A stretch of DNA of 64,000 bases, taken from NCBI GenBank assembly GCA_016714225.1, contig JADJNS010000003.1, forward strand, positions 62,001 through 126,000. Direction: 5' to 3'. Shown piece after piece: positions 19,972-30,123 of the stretch; positions within the stretch are counted from its first letter, which is position 1; every line of letters starts with the position of its first letter. A program made the position numbers and the translations under genes. Below the pieces are notes generated by a model. The model did no database searches and had not been told where the DNA came from. It saw nothing but the letters and a program-made list of their open reading frames with translations. The stretch is from Archangiaceae bacterium (lineage in GTDB: Bacteria; Myxococcota; Myxococcia; Myxococcales; Myxococcaceae).

Positions 19972-21254
19972 ACTGCAAGCCGACCCCGAGCGGCACCCTC
20001 AAGGTGGGCTTCTTCGCCGGTCACGCCGAGAAGGCCGGCCGCGGCATTCCGGTGGCGACGCGCACCCTGCTCAACAACCTGGCCGAGGTGCCCGAAAGCG
20101 ACCTGCAGGTCGACCTGCTGCACTTCAAAGACCTGCCGCTGACCCAGAGCTTCGGCTTCAACGACGCGGCGCACGTCGGCGTGCCGATTCGAAAGACGGC
20201 CGGGCCGTGGCTCAAGCTCTGGCAGGAGCAGGTTCGGTTCCCGCTGTTTCAGCTGCGCCAGGGCTACGACGTGGTGGTTCACCCGCACAACCACGGCCAG
20301 CTGCCGCTGCCCAGGGTCGGGTCGCACCGCTCGGGCTACGTGATGATGCTGCACGACGTGTTGCCGCTCGACCCGGCCTCGAAGCGCTTCGCCAACGAGT
20401 GGGACTCGAAGAAAGAGGCGCTGCTCTACCTGAGCCGGGTGAAGACCGCGCGCTTCGCCGACCGGGTCATCGTGCCCTCCGAGCACGCGCGGCAGGCGGT
20501 GATTCGTTTCACCAAGACCGACCCCGCCAAGGTGACGGTGGTGCCCTGGGGCATCGACCACTCGCGCTTCAACACGAACGTCGACGGGGCGACCCTGAAA
20601 GAGGTGCGCGCGAAGTACGACCTGCCGAACAAGTTCCTGCTCACCGTGGGCGGCTACACGCCGCACAAGAACCTGCACACGCTGATCGACGCCTACGCGA
20701 TGAGCGACCTGCCGAAGAAGGGCATCGGGCTGGTGCTGGTCGGCCCCAAAGACAACCCGGTGTACGCGCCGATCGCGCACGAGGTCGAAGCGCACATCGA
20801 GAAGCTGGGCCTCACCCACCTCACCCGTGCCATCGGGCTGGTGCCGGACGACGAGCTGGTGGCGATTCAGAACCTGGCGACCGTCTTCGGCATCGCCTCG
20901 CACTACGAGGGGTTCGGCTTTCCCCCGCTCGAGGCGATGGCCTGCGGCACCCCGGTGGTCGCCTCGCGGGTGTCTTCGATTCCCGAGGTGCTGGGCAACG
21001 CGGCGCTGTACGCCGACCCCAACGACCCCCGAACCTTCGCGAAGCAGTTCAACGTGCTGGCCGACCCCGCGACCCGCGCGCAGTACCGGGAGAAGGGCCT
21101 CGCGCGCGCGCAGCAGTTTCAGTGGAGCACCACTGCCGCGCGCCTCGCCGAGATCGTCGCAGAGGTCGGCGCCGAGGCGAAGCTGAGCCGGCGCGACCGC
21201 CGCGCGCTCCGCGGGAGCCCCAGCCAGCGCGACCAGGACGTGTTCGAAGGCTGA
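19968..21254 (+). CDS. Family 4 glycosyltransferase
   Basis: 428 residues with a GT-B fold: FFAGHAEKAGRGIPVATRTLL at the N-terminus, VVVHPHNHGQLPLP and VMMLHDVLPLDP, then the C-terminal nucleotide-sugar half KFLLTVGGYTPHKNLHTLIDAY and SHYEGFGFPPLEAMACGTPVV (EX7E motif at ~313-322). This is a retaining transferase such as a mannosyl- or glucosyltransferase. The ATG overlaps the preceding GT-like gene. The Arg-rich tail (SRRDRRALRGSPSQRD) is probably disordered. Confidence 0.92.
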   Translation: MNCKPTPSGTLKVGFFAGHAEKAGRGIPVATRTLLNNLAEVPESDLQVDLLHFKDLPLTQSFGFNDAAHVGVPIRKTAGPWLKLWQEQVRFPLFQLRQGYDVVVHPHNHGQLPLPRVGSHRSGYVMMLHDVLPLDPASKRFANEWDSKKEALLYLSRVKTARFADRVIVPSEHARQAVIRFTKTDPAKVTVVPWGIDHSRFNTNVDGATLKEVRAKYDLPNKFLLTVGGYTPHKNLHTLIDAYAMSDLPKKGIGLVLVGPKDNPVYAPIAHEVEAHIEKLGLTHLTRAIGLVPDDELVAIQNLATVFGIASHYEGFGFPPLEAMACGTPVVASRVSSIPEVLGNAALYADPNDPRTFAKQFNVLADPATRAQYREKGLARAQQFQWSTTAARLAEIVAEVGAEAKLSRRDRRALRGSPSQRDQDVFEG

Positions 21255-21319
21255 GGCGGCCCGCGCCTTCGACGCACGCTTCGCCCGCGGCCCGAGCGCG
21301 GCTATACCGCGTCGCGCCC

Positions 21320-23140
21320 ATGGCCCACGCACCGCACTACAAGCACAACCTCCGCGACATCGAGTTCAACCTCTTCGAGGCGCTCGACATCGCCAAGACC
21401 TCGCTCGGCAAGAAGCCCTTCGGTGAGCTCGACGAAGCCACCGCGCGCCAGACGCTGGCCACCATGGCCACGGTCGCCTCCGAGCAGCTCGGCCCCTCGT
21501 TCTCGGACGCGGGCGTGGCGCTCGACTTCGACGCCGCGACCGGCACGGTGCGGCTGCCGCCGGCGATGAAGAAGGCGTTCGCGGCGTACTTCGAGAACGG
21601 CCTCAACCTGCTCGACCTGCCGCCGCACCTGGGCGGGCTGGGCGCTCCGCCGACGCTGGCCTGGGGCGCGTTCGAGCTGGTGGTGGGCGCGGCGCCGGCG
21701 CTCGCCTTCTACTTCCTCGGCAACGTGCTCTCGCGAATCATCGACGCGCTGGCGACCGACGCGCAGAAGGCGCGCTTCTTGAAGCCGATGCTCGAGCGGC
21801 ACTGGGGCGGCACCATGGTGCTCACCGAGCCCGATGCCGGCAGCGACGTCGGCGCGGCGCGCACCCGGGCCCGCCACGTCGAGGGAGACGTCTGGGAGCT
21901 CGAGGGCGTGAAGCGCTTCATCACCAACGGCGACTTCGACGCGGTCGAGAACATCATTCACCTGGTGCTGGCGCGGCCCGACGGCGCGAAGCCCGGCACC
22001 AAGGGCCTCTCGATGTTCATCGTGCCCAAGTTCCACGTGAACGCCGACGGCTCGCTGGGCGAGCGCAACGGCGTCTACTGCACCAACGTCGAGAAGAAGA
22101 TGGGGCTCACCACCTCGGCCACCTGCGAGATGACCTTCGGCGACAAGCACCCCGCGCGCGGCTACCTGGTCGGAGAAGTGCACGACGGCATTCGCCAGAT
22201 GTTCCACGTCATCGAGCACGCGCGCATGGCCATCGGGCAGAAGTCGGCCGCCACGCTCTCGACCGCCTACCTGAACGCGCTCGCGTACGCGAAGGAGCGC
22301 AAGCAGGGCGCCGACCTCAAAGAGGCCACCAACAAGGCCGCCGAAAAGGTCGCGGTCATCAAGCACCCCGACGTGCGGCGCATGCTGATGCTGCAGAAGG
22401 CGTTCGCCGAAGGCATGCGCGCGCTGGTGCTGTTCGGCGCCTCGCTGCAAGACGAGGTGGCGCTCAAGGGCGGCCACACCGCCGAGGCGGCGGCCGAGCC
22501 CAACGCGCTGAACGACCTCTTGCTGCCGCTCATCAAGGGCTACAACAGCGAGAAGGCCTACGAGCTGCTCTCGCTGTCGCTGCAGACGTTCGGCGGCTCG
22601 GGCTACCTGAAGGACTACCCCATCGAGCAGTACATTCGAGACCAGAAGATCGACACGCTCTACGAGGGCACCACTCACATTCAGGCGCTCGACCTCATCT
22701 TCCGCAAGGTGGCGCGCGACGGCGGCGCCACGCTGCAGGCGCTGCTCGGCCGCGTGAAGGCGACCGCCGAAGGCGCCGAAGGGGGCCCCCCTCTCGCCGC
22801 TGAGCGCGCCGCGCTCGCGACCGCGGTCGGCGAGCTCGAGGCGGCGTGGGGCGGCCTGCTCGAGAAGCTCTCCGAATCGCTCTACCACGTGGGCCTGCAG
22901 GGCAACCGGCTGCTCGCCTCGACCGCCGAGGTGGTCATCGGCTGGCTGCTGGTTCGCCACGCCGCCATCGCCGAAGGAAAGCGCGCCCGCGCCACCGGCC
23001 CAGACGCCGCCTTCTACGCCGGCAAGGTCGCGTCGGCCCGCTTCTACTGCCGCGAGGTGCTGCCCGCCGTCGCCCTCACCGCGCAGGCGGTGAAGAACAG
23101 CTCGCTTCAGCTGATGGAGCTGCCCGACGAGGCATTCTGA
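21320..23140 (+). CDS. Acyl-CoA dehydrogenase (FadE-like)
   Basis: 606 residues, larger than a ~380-residue short-chain enzyme and typical of the ~600-residue class with an extra C-terminal domain. FAD/substrate motifs: MVLTEPDAGSDVGAARTRA, FITNGDFDA, IGQKSAATLSTAYLNAL, QTFGGSGYLKDYPIEQYIRD, and DTLYEGTTHIQALD carrying the likely catalytic Glu (~447). It catalyses the first step of fatty-acid beta-oxidation. ATG at 21320 chosen because the frame upstream overlaps the GT4 gene. No beta-oxidation partners nearby. Confidence 0.95.
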   Translation: MAHAPHYKHNLRDIEFNLFEALDIAKTSLGKKPFGELDEATARQTLATMATVASEQLGPSFSDAGVALDFDAATGTVRLPPAMKKAFAAYFENGLNLLDLPPHLGGLGAPPTLAWGAFELVVGAAPALAFYFLGNVLSRIIDALATDAQKARFLKPMLERHWGGTMVLTEPDAGSDVGAARTRARHVEGDVWELEGVKRFITNGDFDAVENIIHLVLARPDGAKPGTKGLSMFIVPKFHVNADGSLGERNGVYCTNVEKKMGLTTSATCEMTFGDKHPARGYLVGEVHDGIRQMFHVIEHARMAIGQKSAATLSTAYLNALAYAKERKQGADLKEATNKAAEKVAVIKHPDVRRMLMLQKAFAEGMRALVLFGASLQDEVALKGGHTAEAAAEPNALNDLLLPLIKGYNSEKAYELLSLSLQTFGGSGYLKDYPIEQYIRDQKIDTLYEGTTHIQALDLIFRKVARDGGATLQALLGRVKATAEGAEGGPPLAAERAALATAVGELEAAWGGLLEKLSESLYHVGLQGNRLLASTAEVVIGWLLVRHAAIAEGKRARATGPDAAFYAGKVASARFYCREVLPAVALTAQAVKNSSLQLMELPDEAF

Positions 23141-23294
23141 ACGGGTAGCCGTTCGCCGCCCGCACACCGAAGACGCCCACATCGGCCCACGCTTTCGCCG
23201 GCAGCCGGCGTGCGCCTGCCTCAAGTCGCCAGCTGCGCGCAAAAATTTCGCGGGCGCGCCTGCTCGGCGAGGGCCTTCGGTACGATCGCAATTG
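23141..23294. other. Spacer before the giant cytochrome
   Basis: 154 bases without a gene. It contains a hairpin-capable palindrome CGCCGGCAGCCGGCG at about 23198-23212, which could end the dehydrogenase transcript, and an AT-rich patch AAAAATTT near 23243 unusual for this GC-rich DNA, a candidate promoter area. Neither is proven. Confidence 0.35.
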
Positions 23295-26200
23295 GTGCGC
23301 TCGTTCAAGCCATGGCCGGCCGCACTCGCGCTCGCCCTCGCCGCCGCCTGCTCCAAAGCGCCTGAGCACCACCCCGTCGGCATCACCCCCGAGCTCCACT
23401 CCTGGTTCCCCATCGCGACCGGGGCCGTTCACCAGCTCGGGGCCACCCACCCCACCGGCACGTTCGAGTGCAGCTCGTGCCACCCCGCGACCGCCGCCTC
23501 GTTCAAAGAGCCCGACTGCCTCTCGTGCCACGCGCACGAGCGCGAAATCACCGATCGCCTTCACGCCCAGACCGGCGGCTACGCCTACGAGAGCCAGGCC
23601 TGCTACGGCTGCCACCCCGCCTCGAACCACCTGCCCTTCGACCACGCCGGCATCACCGGCCAGTGCGCGCAGTGCCACGACGTCGGCGCCGTCTTCGCCG
23701 CGCTGCCGGTCGCGGGCTTCACCCACCCCGCGATGAACGGCGGCGACTGCGGCGCGTGCCACGACACCACCGACTGGAAGCACGCCACCGGCGGCCCGAC
23801 CGACGCCGTCTCGGACCCCGCGCGAGACCTCGTCGTGCACTCACTGCTCCCCACCTACTCGGGCTTCGACATCTCGCTGCTCACGCCCCTCGATGCGACG
23901 CTGAAGATGACCATGAACCACGCGTCGGTCGACGTGCCCGCCGGCGGCTCGAGCGCGTGCGCCAACTGCCACGTCGGCGCGGCCTCGGGCGCGTTCTTCC
24001 CCGGCACGCTGCACTCGGCGCTCGCCAACCTCACCCTGCCGCAGCCCGCCTCGTGCGCGTCGTGCCACGCCGCGGCCATGCCCAGGGGCTTCGTCGGCCC
24101 CACCGCGACCCAGCCCGCCCGCACCCCGCCTTCACCCGAGATGAAGCACGACGCCGTCGGCTGGGCGGCGGCCGTGCCCGGCATCACCCGGCTGGTGCCC
24201 GACGACTGCGGCATCTGTCACACCGCCCCCGGGCAGGCCGGCGCCGTCGCCAGCCTGAGCTGGAGCCAGGCGAAGTACCACCCGTCGCTGAGCGCGCGCG
24301 GCCTGCCCCAGCCCGCCTCGTGCGTCGACTGCCACGCCAACACCCGGCCACAAGGGGTGCTCACCTCGGCGAATTCGTCGCTCGCCCCCGGCCTCACCTT
24401 CGACCACGGCAGCGGCGAAGCCGTCGGCGACTGCGCCTCGTGCCACGCCCGCAGCGCCACCCCGCCCTTCACCAGCTGGGCGACCGGCGCCTTTCACACC
24501 CCCGGCAGCACCACCCCCACCACCTGCCTGCCCTGCCACGCGGCCGCTCGCCCCACCTCGACCACCGGGTGGCTCAGCACGACCTACAGCCGCTCTCCGT
24601 TCGACTACGCGAACAACCACGGCGCCGGCCTCGACTGCGTCACCTGCCACGCCAACCCCGGCACCGGGCAGTGGGGCATGGGGCAGAACTGGGCGAGCGG
24701 CAACTTCACCCACGGGCCCGGCACGCTCTCGGCGACCACCTGCGTCTCGTGCCACGCGACCCAGCGGCCCGACCTGGTGCTGGGCGTCGCCGCCGCGAAG
24801 ACCGCGCTGACCGGCTTCGACCACTCGCTCGACGGCACCGGAGACTGCGCCGCCTGCCACCAGGCCACCGTCACCGCCGGCCGGTACGTCGACTACTTCA
24901 ACGCCTCGAGCACGCTCCCCGGCGGCGACTGGAAGAACGGGGTGCCGTACCCCGGCTCGACGCTCGCCGCCTCGAGCACCTCGAGCATCACCTTGAGCAC
25001 GCTGAAGCTCAACCGCTCGGGGCCGAACAACCTCGTCACCAGCGCCACCCAGACCCAGGCCACGCTCTACAACGCCATGCTGCACGTCTCGGCGCAGCTG
25101 CCCGCCGCGCTCAACGCCGGCCCGACCGGCATGCCCGACAACAGCAAGTGCTGGCACTGTCACACCAGCACCGGCACCACGGTGACGCAGTACAGCGGCG
25201 GGCGCTTTCACGCGTCGCTCACCAACTACCGCGCCACGCCGGCGGCGGCGGTCACGCCCTTCCCCCAGCCGACCCAGGGCTGCTTCGACTGCCACTCGAC
25301 CGGCGTGCCGGCCAACGTGGTGCGCAAGGCGGGCTCGAACCTCGCCGCGATGGACCACGCCGCCCGCTTCGCCGCGCCCGCGGTGCTCGGCGGCAAGACC
25401 GTCAGCTCGGCGGCCGAGGCCGACTGCAGCGTGTGCCACACCCAGCCCGGCAACGCGTGGAGCGACGGCGCCTACCACTCGCGCATCGGCACCGCCCAGC
25501 CCGCCGAGTGCGTCAGCTGCCACTGGGTGCTGCTCGCCGATGCGCCCAAGGCCGACCTCGCCCAGCCGCCGCAGTTCTCGATGAAGCACCGCTCGGCGAC
25601 GCTGACCACGCAGAGCTGCGAGACCTGCCACGCCGGCGCGCTGGCCAGGGCGACGCAGCAACCGCAGGCCGCGGCGCTGTGGGCCACCGGCGCGCTGCAC
25701 CCCAGCCTCACCACGCAGCCGGCCGCGTGCGTCGACTGCCACGCCGCCTCGCAGCCTCAAGTCGCCACCCAGAGCTCGGTGACGTGGTCGTTCACGAGCG
25801 GTGGCGGCACCGCCACCAACGCCGCGATGTGGATGAGCCATTCTTCGCAGTTCGTGGCCGGCAAAGACTGTGTCGTCTGCCACGCCAGCGACGCCCGCAA
25901 GAGCGGCAGCGCGTGGAACAAGGCCGACCCGTTTCACGCGCCGTCTCCGGGCGCCACCACCTGCGCCCACTGCCACGGCCTCGCGAACGGCGGCGGCAGC
26001 GTCGCCGGCACCAACAACAACCTGCCGCTCGGGCTGACCGACTCGCACACCGTCACCACCGCGTCGGCCTCGACCGGGGTGGCCGGCGCGCGCGACCGCA
26101 TCTCGCATCAAGACGCCAACGTGGCGGGCCGCGAGTGCGTCACCTGCCACCAGCCCACCGCCGGCGCGTGGAGCACCTGGTCGAGCGCGAAGTTTCACCC

Positions 26201-29200
26201 CGCGTTCGGCGCCAGCAACCCGCTGGTGCTCAACGGCACCACCGGCCGCTGCAGCAACTGCCACCTGAACCTGAAGCCGGGCGCCGGCTACGCGGCGCAA
26301 GACCACTCGACCTTCACCGCCGCCCCGCTCTCGCAAGACTGCTCGAGCTGTCACTCGGCGACCGGCACCGGCAGCGCCAACGCCCCCAACTGGCTGGGCG
26401 CCACCGGCTCTCCCAGCACCATCGCGGTGGGCGGCTTCACCATCAGCTCGCCACCGGCCGCCGCCGGTACCCTGCAGACCGGCATCATGAGCCTGCCGCA
26501 CCCCGCGATGAGCGCCGGCGCCTGCACCGCCTGCCACCAGACTTCGGGCGGCGGCAAGAACGCCACCGGGTACGACCACGCCTCGCCGCTCATCGCGCTC
26601 AAGTGCAACGCCTGCCACGAGGCGGGCAGCAACCTCGTCGGCACCGGGTGGAACGGGGCGACCTCGGCCGCGGCCGGCGCCGGCGACACCCGGCCGTTCA
26701 CCCTGACCAGCCTGGTGGCGAGCTACGGCAGCGGGCTCACCGTCACGTACGCGAAGCACTTCTACCCGGTCGACTGCGGGCAGTGCCACCGGGTGCCCGC
26801 GGGCACCGCGGCCGTCAGCTCGGGCGCGGCCTACGCCACCGCGTGGGACTTTCCCCACGACCAGTCGCTGATGACCAACCCCAGCACCTGCGTGATGTGC
26901 CACGTGGGCGGCATACCCGGCGCCCCCGACGGCGGCGTCAGCGACCCGGGCTCTGACGTCACCGTCACCGCGCTCGTGCCGCGCTTCAGCGGCACCACCA
27001 TCGCCAGCGTCGCGCCGCAGACCCAGACGCTGCCGATGACCATGGTGCACACGTCGACCGAGTACGCCGCCGCGGCCAACAGCGCGTGCAGCAACTGCCA
27101 CGCGGGGGCCACCCAGAGCCTGTACCGCCCCGGCTACCTGCACGCGTCGCTCGTCGACCTCGCCCTGCCGCAGCCGACGGCGTGCGGCTCGTGCCACGCC
27201 ACCGCCGAGCCCGAGGGCTTCGTGGGGCCGGTGCAGGGCACCCGCTCGCCGGCGAGCGGGTCGATGCGGCACGAAGCGGTGCGCTGGCTCGGCGGGGCCC
27301 CCACCACCACCCGCCTGGTGCCGGGCAACTGCGGGCTGTGCCACGCGAGCCCCTCGGCCACCGTCGCCGCGACCTGGGCCACCGCGAAGAGCGGCAGCGG
27401 CCCGGTGGGCTACCACGCGTCGCTGACCGCGGGCGCGGTCGCGCAGCCGAACAGCTGCCTCGACTGCCACGCCAGCTCGCGCGCGGCTGGGGTGCTGACC
27501 GCCGCCAACGCCACCCTGCCGCCCAACGTGACGTTCGACCACGGCGACCCCGCCGCGCTGGGCGACTGCCAGAGCTGCCACACCTCGACGTCGGTGTGGT
27601 CGGGCGGCCGCTTTCACCTCGCCGGCGCGGCGAGCCCGGCCACCTGCCTGCCCTGCCACGCGGGCGAGCGGCCGGCCAACACCACCGGGTGGCAGAGCAC
27701 CACGTACACCCAGTCGCCGTTCGACTACGGCACCAACGTGAACGGCGTCACCCACGGCGCCGGCCTCGACTGCGCGGGGTGCCACGCCGGCCCGGGCACC
27801 GGCGCGTGGGGCAGCACCCAGAACTGGCAGGCCGGGCGCTTCACCCACGGCGCGGGCACCGCCTCGGCCACCACCTGCCTGACCTGCCACACCTCGCAGC
27901 GGCCCGACCGGGTGCTCGGCGTGGCGGCCGCGCGCACCGCGCTGGGCGGGTTCGACCACGCGGTCAACGGCACCGGCGAGTGCCTGGGCTGCCACGGCGC
28001 CACCGTCGCCGCCGGCACCTACGTGCGCTACTTCAACGCCGCCACCGGCATGCTGCCGAACGGCGACTGGAAGGGCGGCGTGAGCTACCCCGGCTCGACG
28101 CTGGTCAGCTCGACCACCCAGAGCATCACCGTCACCGAGACGTCGCTCAACCGCACCGGCGCGCTGGTGACCGGCACCAGCGCCTCGAGCGCCACCCACT
28201 ACAACGCGATGCTGCACGTGGCCACGGTGCTGCCGGCGGCGCTCAATGCCGGGCCGACCGCCAGCCCCGACGCGACCAAGTGCTGGCACTGCCACACCCA
28301 TACCGGCACCACGGTGACTCGCTTCGCCGACGGCCAGTACCACGCCTCGCTCACCGCCTACGCGGCCACCCCGGGCGGCGCCGCGGCTCCCTTCCCCCAG
28401 CCGACGTCGGGGTGCGCCGAGTGCCACGCCTCGATGCTGCCGTCGAACATCGTGATGAAGTCGGCCAGCGTTCTGCAGCCGATGGACCATGCCGCGCAGT
28501 TCCTCTCCGCGGTGAACCTGGGCGGAGCGTCGGTGACCTCGGTCGACCAGGCCGACTGCAGCGTGTGCCACCGCGCGCCCGGCACCAGCTGGGCCGACGG
28601 CCTGTTCCACCAGAACATCGGCGCGGGGGTGCCGCGCGACTGCGTGCAGTGCCACTACCCGCTGATGGCCGACGCGGCGAAGAGCGACGTCACCCGGGCG
28701 CGCGACTTCGTCATGAAGCACCGCTCGGGGCAGCTCACCTCGCAGGCCTGCGCCACCTGCCACACCGGCGCGCTGGCGGCGTCGGCCGGGGCGAGCCACG
28801 CCGCGACGCTGTGGCAGACCGGCGCGTTTCACTCGAGCGTCGGCGCGCAGCCCGGCGCGTGCGTCGATTGTCATGCGCTGAGCGAGCCCGATGCCGGCGT
28901 GTCGACGCAGAGCACGGTGACGTACACCTTCGCGCGGGGTGGCACGGCGAGCAACGGCGCGCAGTGGAACAACCACGGCTCGAGCTGGGTGGCCGGCAAA
29001 GACTGCGCGGTGTGCCACGCCGCCGACGCGCGCAGCAGCGGCAGCGCGTGGTCGAAGAGCACCCCCTTTCACCCGCGGGTGACCACCGCGAGCACCTGCA
29101 CCGAGTGCCACGGCACCGCCAACGGGCGCGGCGCGGTGCTCGGCACCAACAACAACCTGCCCAGCGGGCTCACCGACTCGACGATGGTGAGCTCGGCGGC

Positions 29201-30107
29201 GGGCGACCCGACCACCGGGGTGCCTGCCGGCACCCGCGCGCAGCTCACCCACGCCGACGTGAACGTCACCGGCCGCGACTGCGGCTTCTGCCACACCCAG
29301 AAGGGCGTCGCGGCGGGCCCGCCCGCGCAGGGCAAAGAGTGGGCGCAGGCGAGCTTCCACTCGCACTTCACTGGAGCCACCGCGCTGGTGATGAACAACA
29401 CCACCGGCCGGTGCAGCAACTGCCACCTCAACGTGAAGCCGGGCTCGAGCTTCCCCACCGACCACTCGGGCTTCACCGCGGTGAGCGGCTCGACCGACTG
29501 CAGTTCGTGCCACTCTTTCCCCGGCACGGGCACCGCGGCGGCGCCGAACTGGCTGGGCGCGAGCGGCGGCTACCCGCAGTACCTCTCGGTGGGCGGCTTC
29601 ACCGTCTCGCAGCCCCCCGCGGCCAACGCCACCACCACCCAGGCGGGCATCACCAACCTGCCGCACCCGACGCCGGGCACCACCGCCTGCACCGTGTGCC
29701 ACGCGCAAGCGGGCGGGGGCAAGAACGCCCGCGGCTACGACCACGCGGCGACCACCCTCCTCGATAGAAAGTGCGACGCGTGCCACGAGGCCGGCAGCAA
29801 CCTGCTCTCGGTGGGGTGGAACGGCTCGACCACCCAGGCCGGCGGCGCCGGCAACACCCGGCCGTTCACCATCGCCGGCCTCAAGCCGAGCTTCAAGGGC
29901 AACAACCGCACCCTGACCCAGGGCTACAACCACTTCTACGCGGCCGACTGCGGCCAGTGCCACGCCACCCCCACCGGCATCGCCGTGCCGACCACCGGCA
30001 CCACCTACACCACGCGGTGGAAGTTCGTTCACAACGAGAGCCGCATGCGCACGCCGGTCAACACCTGCAACTGGTGTCACGGCTCGCCGAACAACATTCC
30101 CGACTGA
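23295..30107 (+). CDS. Giant multiheme c-type cytochrome (53 CXXCH)
   Basis: 2270 residues. Start GTG at 23295 (a TTG three bases earlier is equally in frame). N-terminal lipoprotein-like signal (WPAALALALAAACSKAP). I counted 53 CXXCH heme motifs and no other recognised domain. Five lie in an N-terminal section, followed by two tandem units of 24 motifs that align along their length: the first begins near 23802 and the second near 26931 (3129 bp apart). Aligned landmarks include VSDP, ALPQP/LPQP, LVPxxCGxCH, FDYxxN, NKCWHCH-type and TGRCSNCHLN. Probably an outer-membrane-anchored electron conduit for extracellular or periplasmic electron transfer. No maturation or porin gene adjoins it. Confidence 0.93.
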   Translation: MRSFKPWPAALALALAAACSKAPEHHPVGITPELHSWFPIATGAVHQLGATHPTGTFECSSCHPATAASFKEPDCLSCHAHEREITDRLHAQTGGYAYESQACYGCHPASNHLPFDHAGITGQCAQCHDVGAVFAALPVAGFTHPAMNGGDCGACHDTTDWKHATGGPTDAVSDPARDLVVHSLLPTYSGFDISLLTPLDATLKMTMNHASVDVPAGGSSACANCHVGAASGAFFPGTLHSALANLTLPQPASCASCHAAAMPRGFVGPTATQPARTPPSPEMKHDAVGWAAAVPGITRLVPDDCGICHTAPGQAGAVASLSWSQAKYHPSLSARGLPQPASCVDCHANTRPQGVLTSANSSLAPGLTFDHGSGEAVGDCASCHARSATPPFTSWATGAFHTPGSTTPTTCLPCHAAARPTSTTGWLSTTYSRSPFDYANNHGAGLDCVTCHANPGTGQWGMGQNWASGNFTHGPGTLSATTCVSCHATQRPDLVLGVAAAKTALTGFDHSLDGTGDCAACHQATVTAGRYVDYFNASSTLPGGDWKNGVPYPGSTLAASSTSSITLSTLKLNRSGPNNLVTSATQTQATLYNAMLHVSAQLPAALNAGPTGMPDNSKCWHCHTSTGTTVTQYSGGRFHASLTNYRATPAAAVTPFPQPTQGCFDCHSTGVPANVVRKAGSNLAAMDHAARFAAPAVLGGKTVSSAAEADCSVCHTQPGNAWSDGAYHSRIGTAQPAECVSCHWVLLADAPKADLAQPPQFSMKHRSATLTTQSCETCHAGALARATQQPQAAALWATGALHPSLTTQPAACVDCHAASQPQVATQSSVTWSFTSGGGTATNAAMWMSHSSQFVAGKDCVVCHASDARKSGSAWNKADPFHAPSPGATTCAHCHGLANGGGSVAGTNNNLPLGLTDSHTVTTASASTGVAGARDRISHQDANVAGRECVTCHQPTAGAWSTWSSAKFHPAFGASNPLVLNGTTGRCSNCHLNLKPGAGYAAQDHSTFTAAPLSQDCSSCHSATGTGSANAPNWLGATGSPSTIAVGGFTISSPPAAAGTLQTGIMSLPHPAMSAGACTACHQTSGGGKNATGYDHASPLIALKCNACHEAGSNLVGTGWNGATSAAAGAGDTRPFTLTSLVASYGSGLTVTYAKHFYPVDCGQCHRVPAGTAAVSSGAAYATAWDFPHDQSLMTNPSTCVMCHVGGIPGAPDGGVSDPGSDVTVTALVPRFSGTTIASVAPQTQTLPMTMVHTSTEYAAAANSACSNCHAGATQSLYRPGYLHASLVDLALPQPTACGSCHATAEPEGFVGPVQGTRSPASGSMRHEAVRWLGGAPTTTRLVPGNCGLCHASPSATVAATWATAKSGSGPVGYHASLTAGAVAQPNSCLDCHASSRAAGVLTAANATLPPNVTFDHGDPAALGDCQSCHTSTSVWSGGRFHLAGAASPATCLPCHAGERPANTTGWQSTTYTQSPFDYGTNVNGVTHGAGLDCAGCHAGPGTGAWGSTQNWQAGRFTHGAGTASATTCLTCHTSQRPDRVLGVAAARTALGGFDHAVNGTGECLGCHGATVAAGTYVRYFNAATGMLPNGDWKGGVSYPGSTLVSSTTQSITVTETSLNRTGALVTGTSASSATHYNAMLHVATVLPAALNAGPTASPDATKCWHCHTHTGTTVTRFADGQYHASLTAYAATPGGAAAPFPQPTSGCAECHASMLPSNIVMKSASVLQPMDHAAQFLSAVNLGGASVTSVDQADCSVCHRAPGTSWADGLFHQNIGAGVPRDCVQCHYPLMADAAKSDVTRARDFVMKHRSGQLTSQACATCHTGALAASAGASHAATLWQTGAFHSSVGAQPGACVDCHALSEPDAGVSTQSTVTYTFARGGTASNGAQWNNHGSSWVAGKDCAVCHAADARSSGSAWSKSTPFHPRVTTASTCTECHGTANGRGAVLGTNNNLPSGLTDSTMVSSAAGDPTTGVPAGTRAQLTHADVNVTGRDCGFCHTQKGVAAGPPAQGKEWAQASFHSHFTGATALVMNNTTGRCSNCHLNVKPGSSFPTDHSGFTAVSGSTDCSSCHSFPGTGTAAAPNWLGASGGYPQYLSVGGFTVSQPPAANATTTQAGITNLPHPTPGTTACTVCHAQAGGGKNARGYDHAATTLLDRKCDACHEAGSNLLSVGWNGSTTQAGGAGNTRPFTIAGLKPSFKGNNRTLTQGYNHFYAADCGQCHATPTGIAVPTTGTTYTTRWKFVHNESRMRTPVNTCNWCHGSPNNIPD
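23802..30107 (+). repeat. Two tandem 24-heme units (~3.13 kb each) inside the cytochrome gene
   Basis: Unit 1 runs from about 23802 to 26930 and unit 2 from about 26931 to 30107. Both start with a VSDP segment and contain 24 CXXCH motifs in matching order, including matching CLPCH, CWHCH, CSNCHLN and CGQCH positions. The two copies are clearly diverged, so the duplication is old or under diversifying change. Confidence 0.85.
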
Positions 30108-30123
30108 CGCGACGGGGCCCGGC

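Noticed and set aside
24132..30080. A 1982-codon open frame on the minus strand of the cytochrome gene
   Set aside because: It is a shadow of a repetitive high-GC gene: composition is Arg/Ala/Gly/Val-rich, there is no domain, and the plus strand has 53 clear heme motifs.
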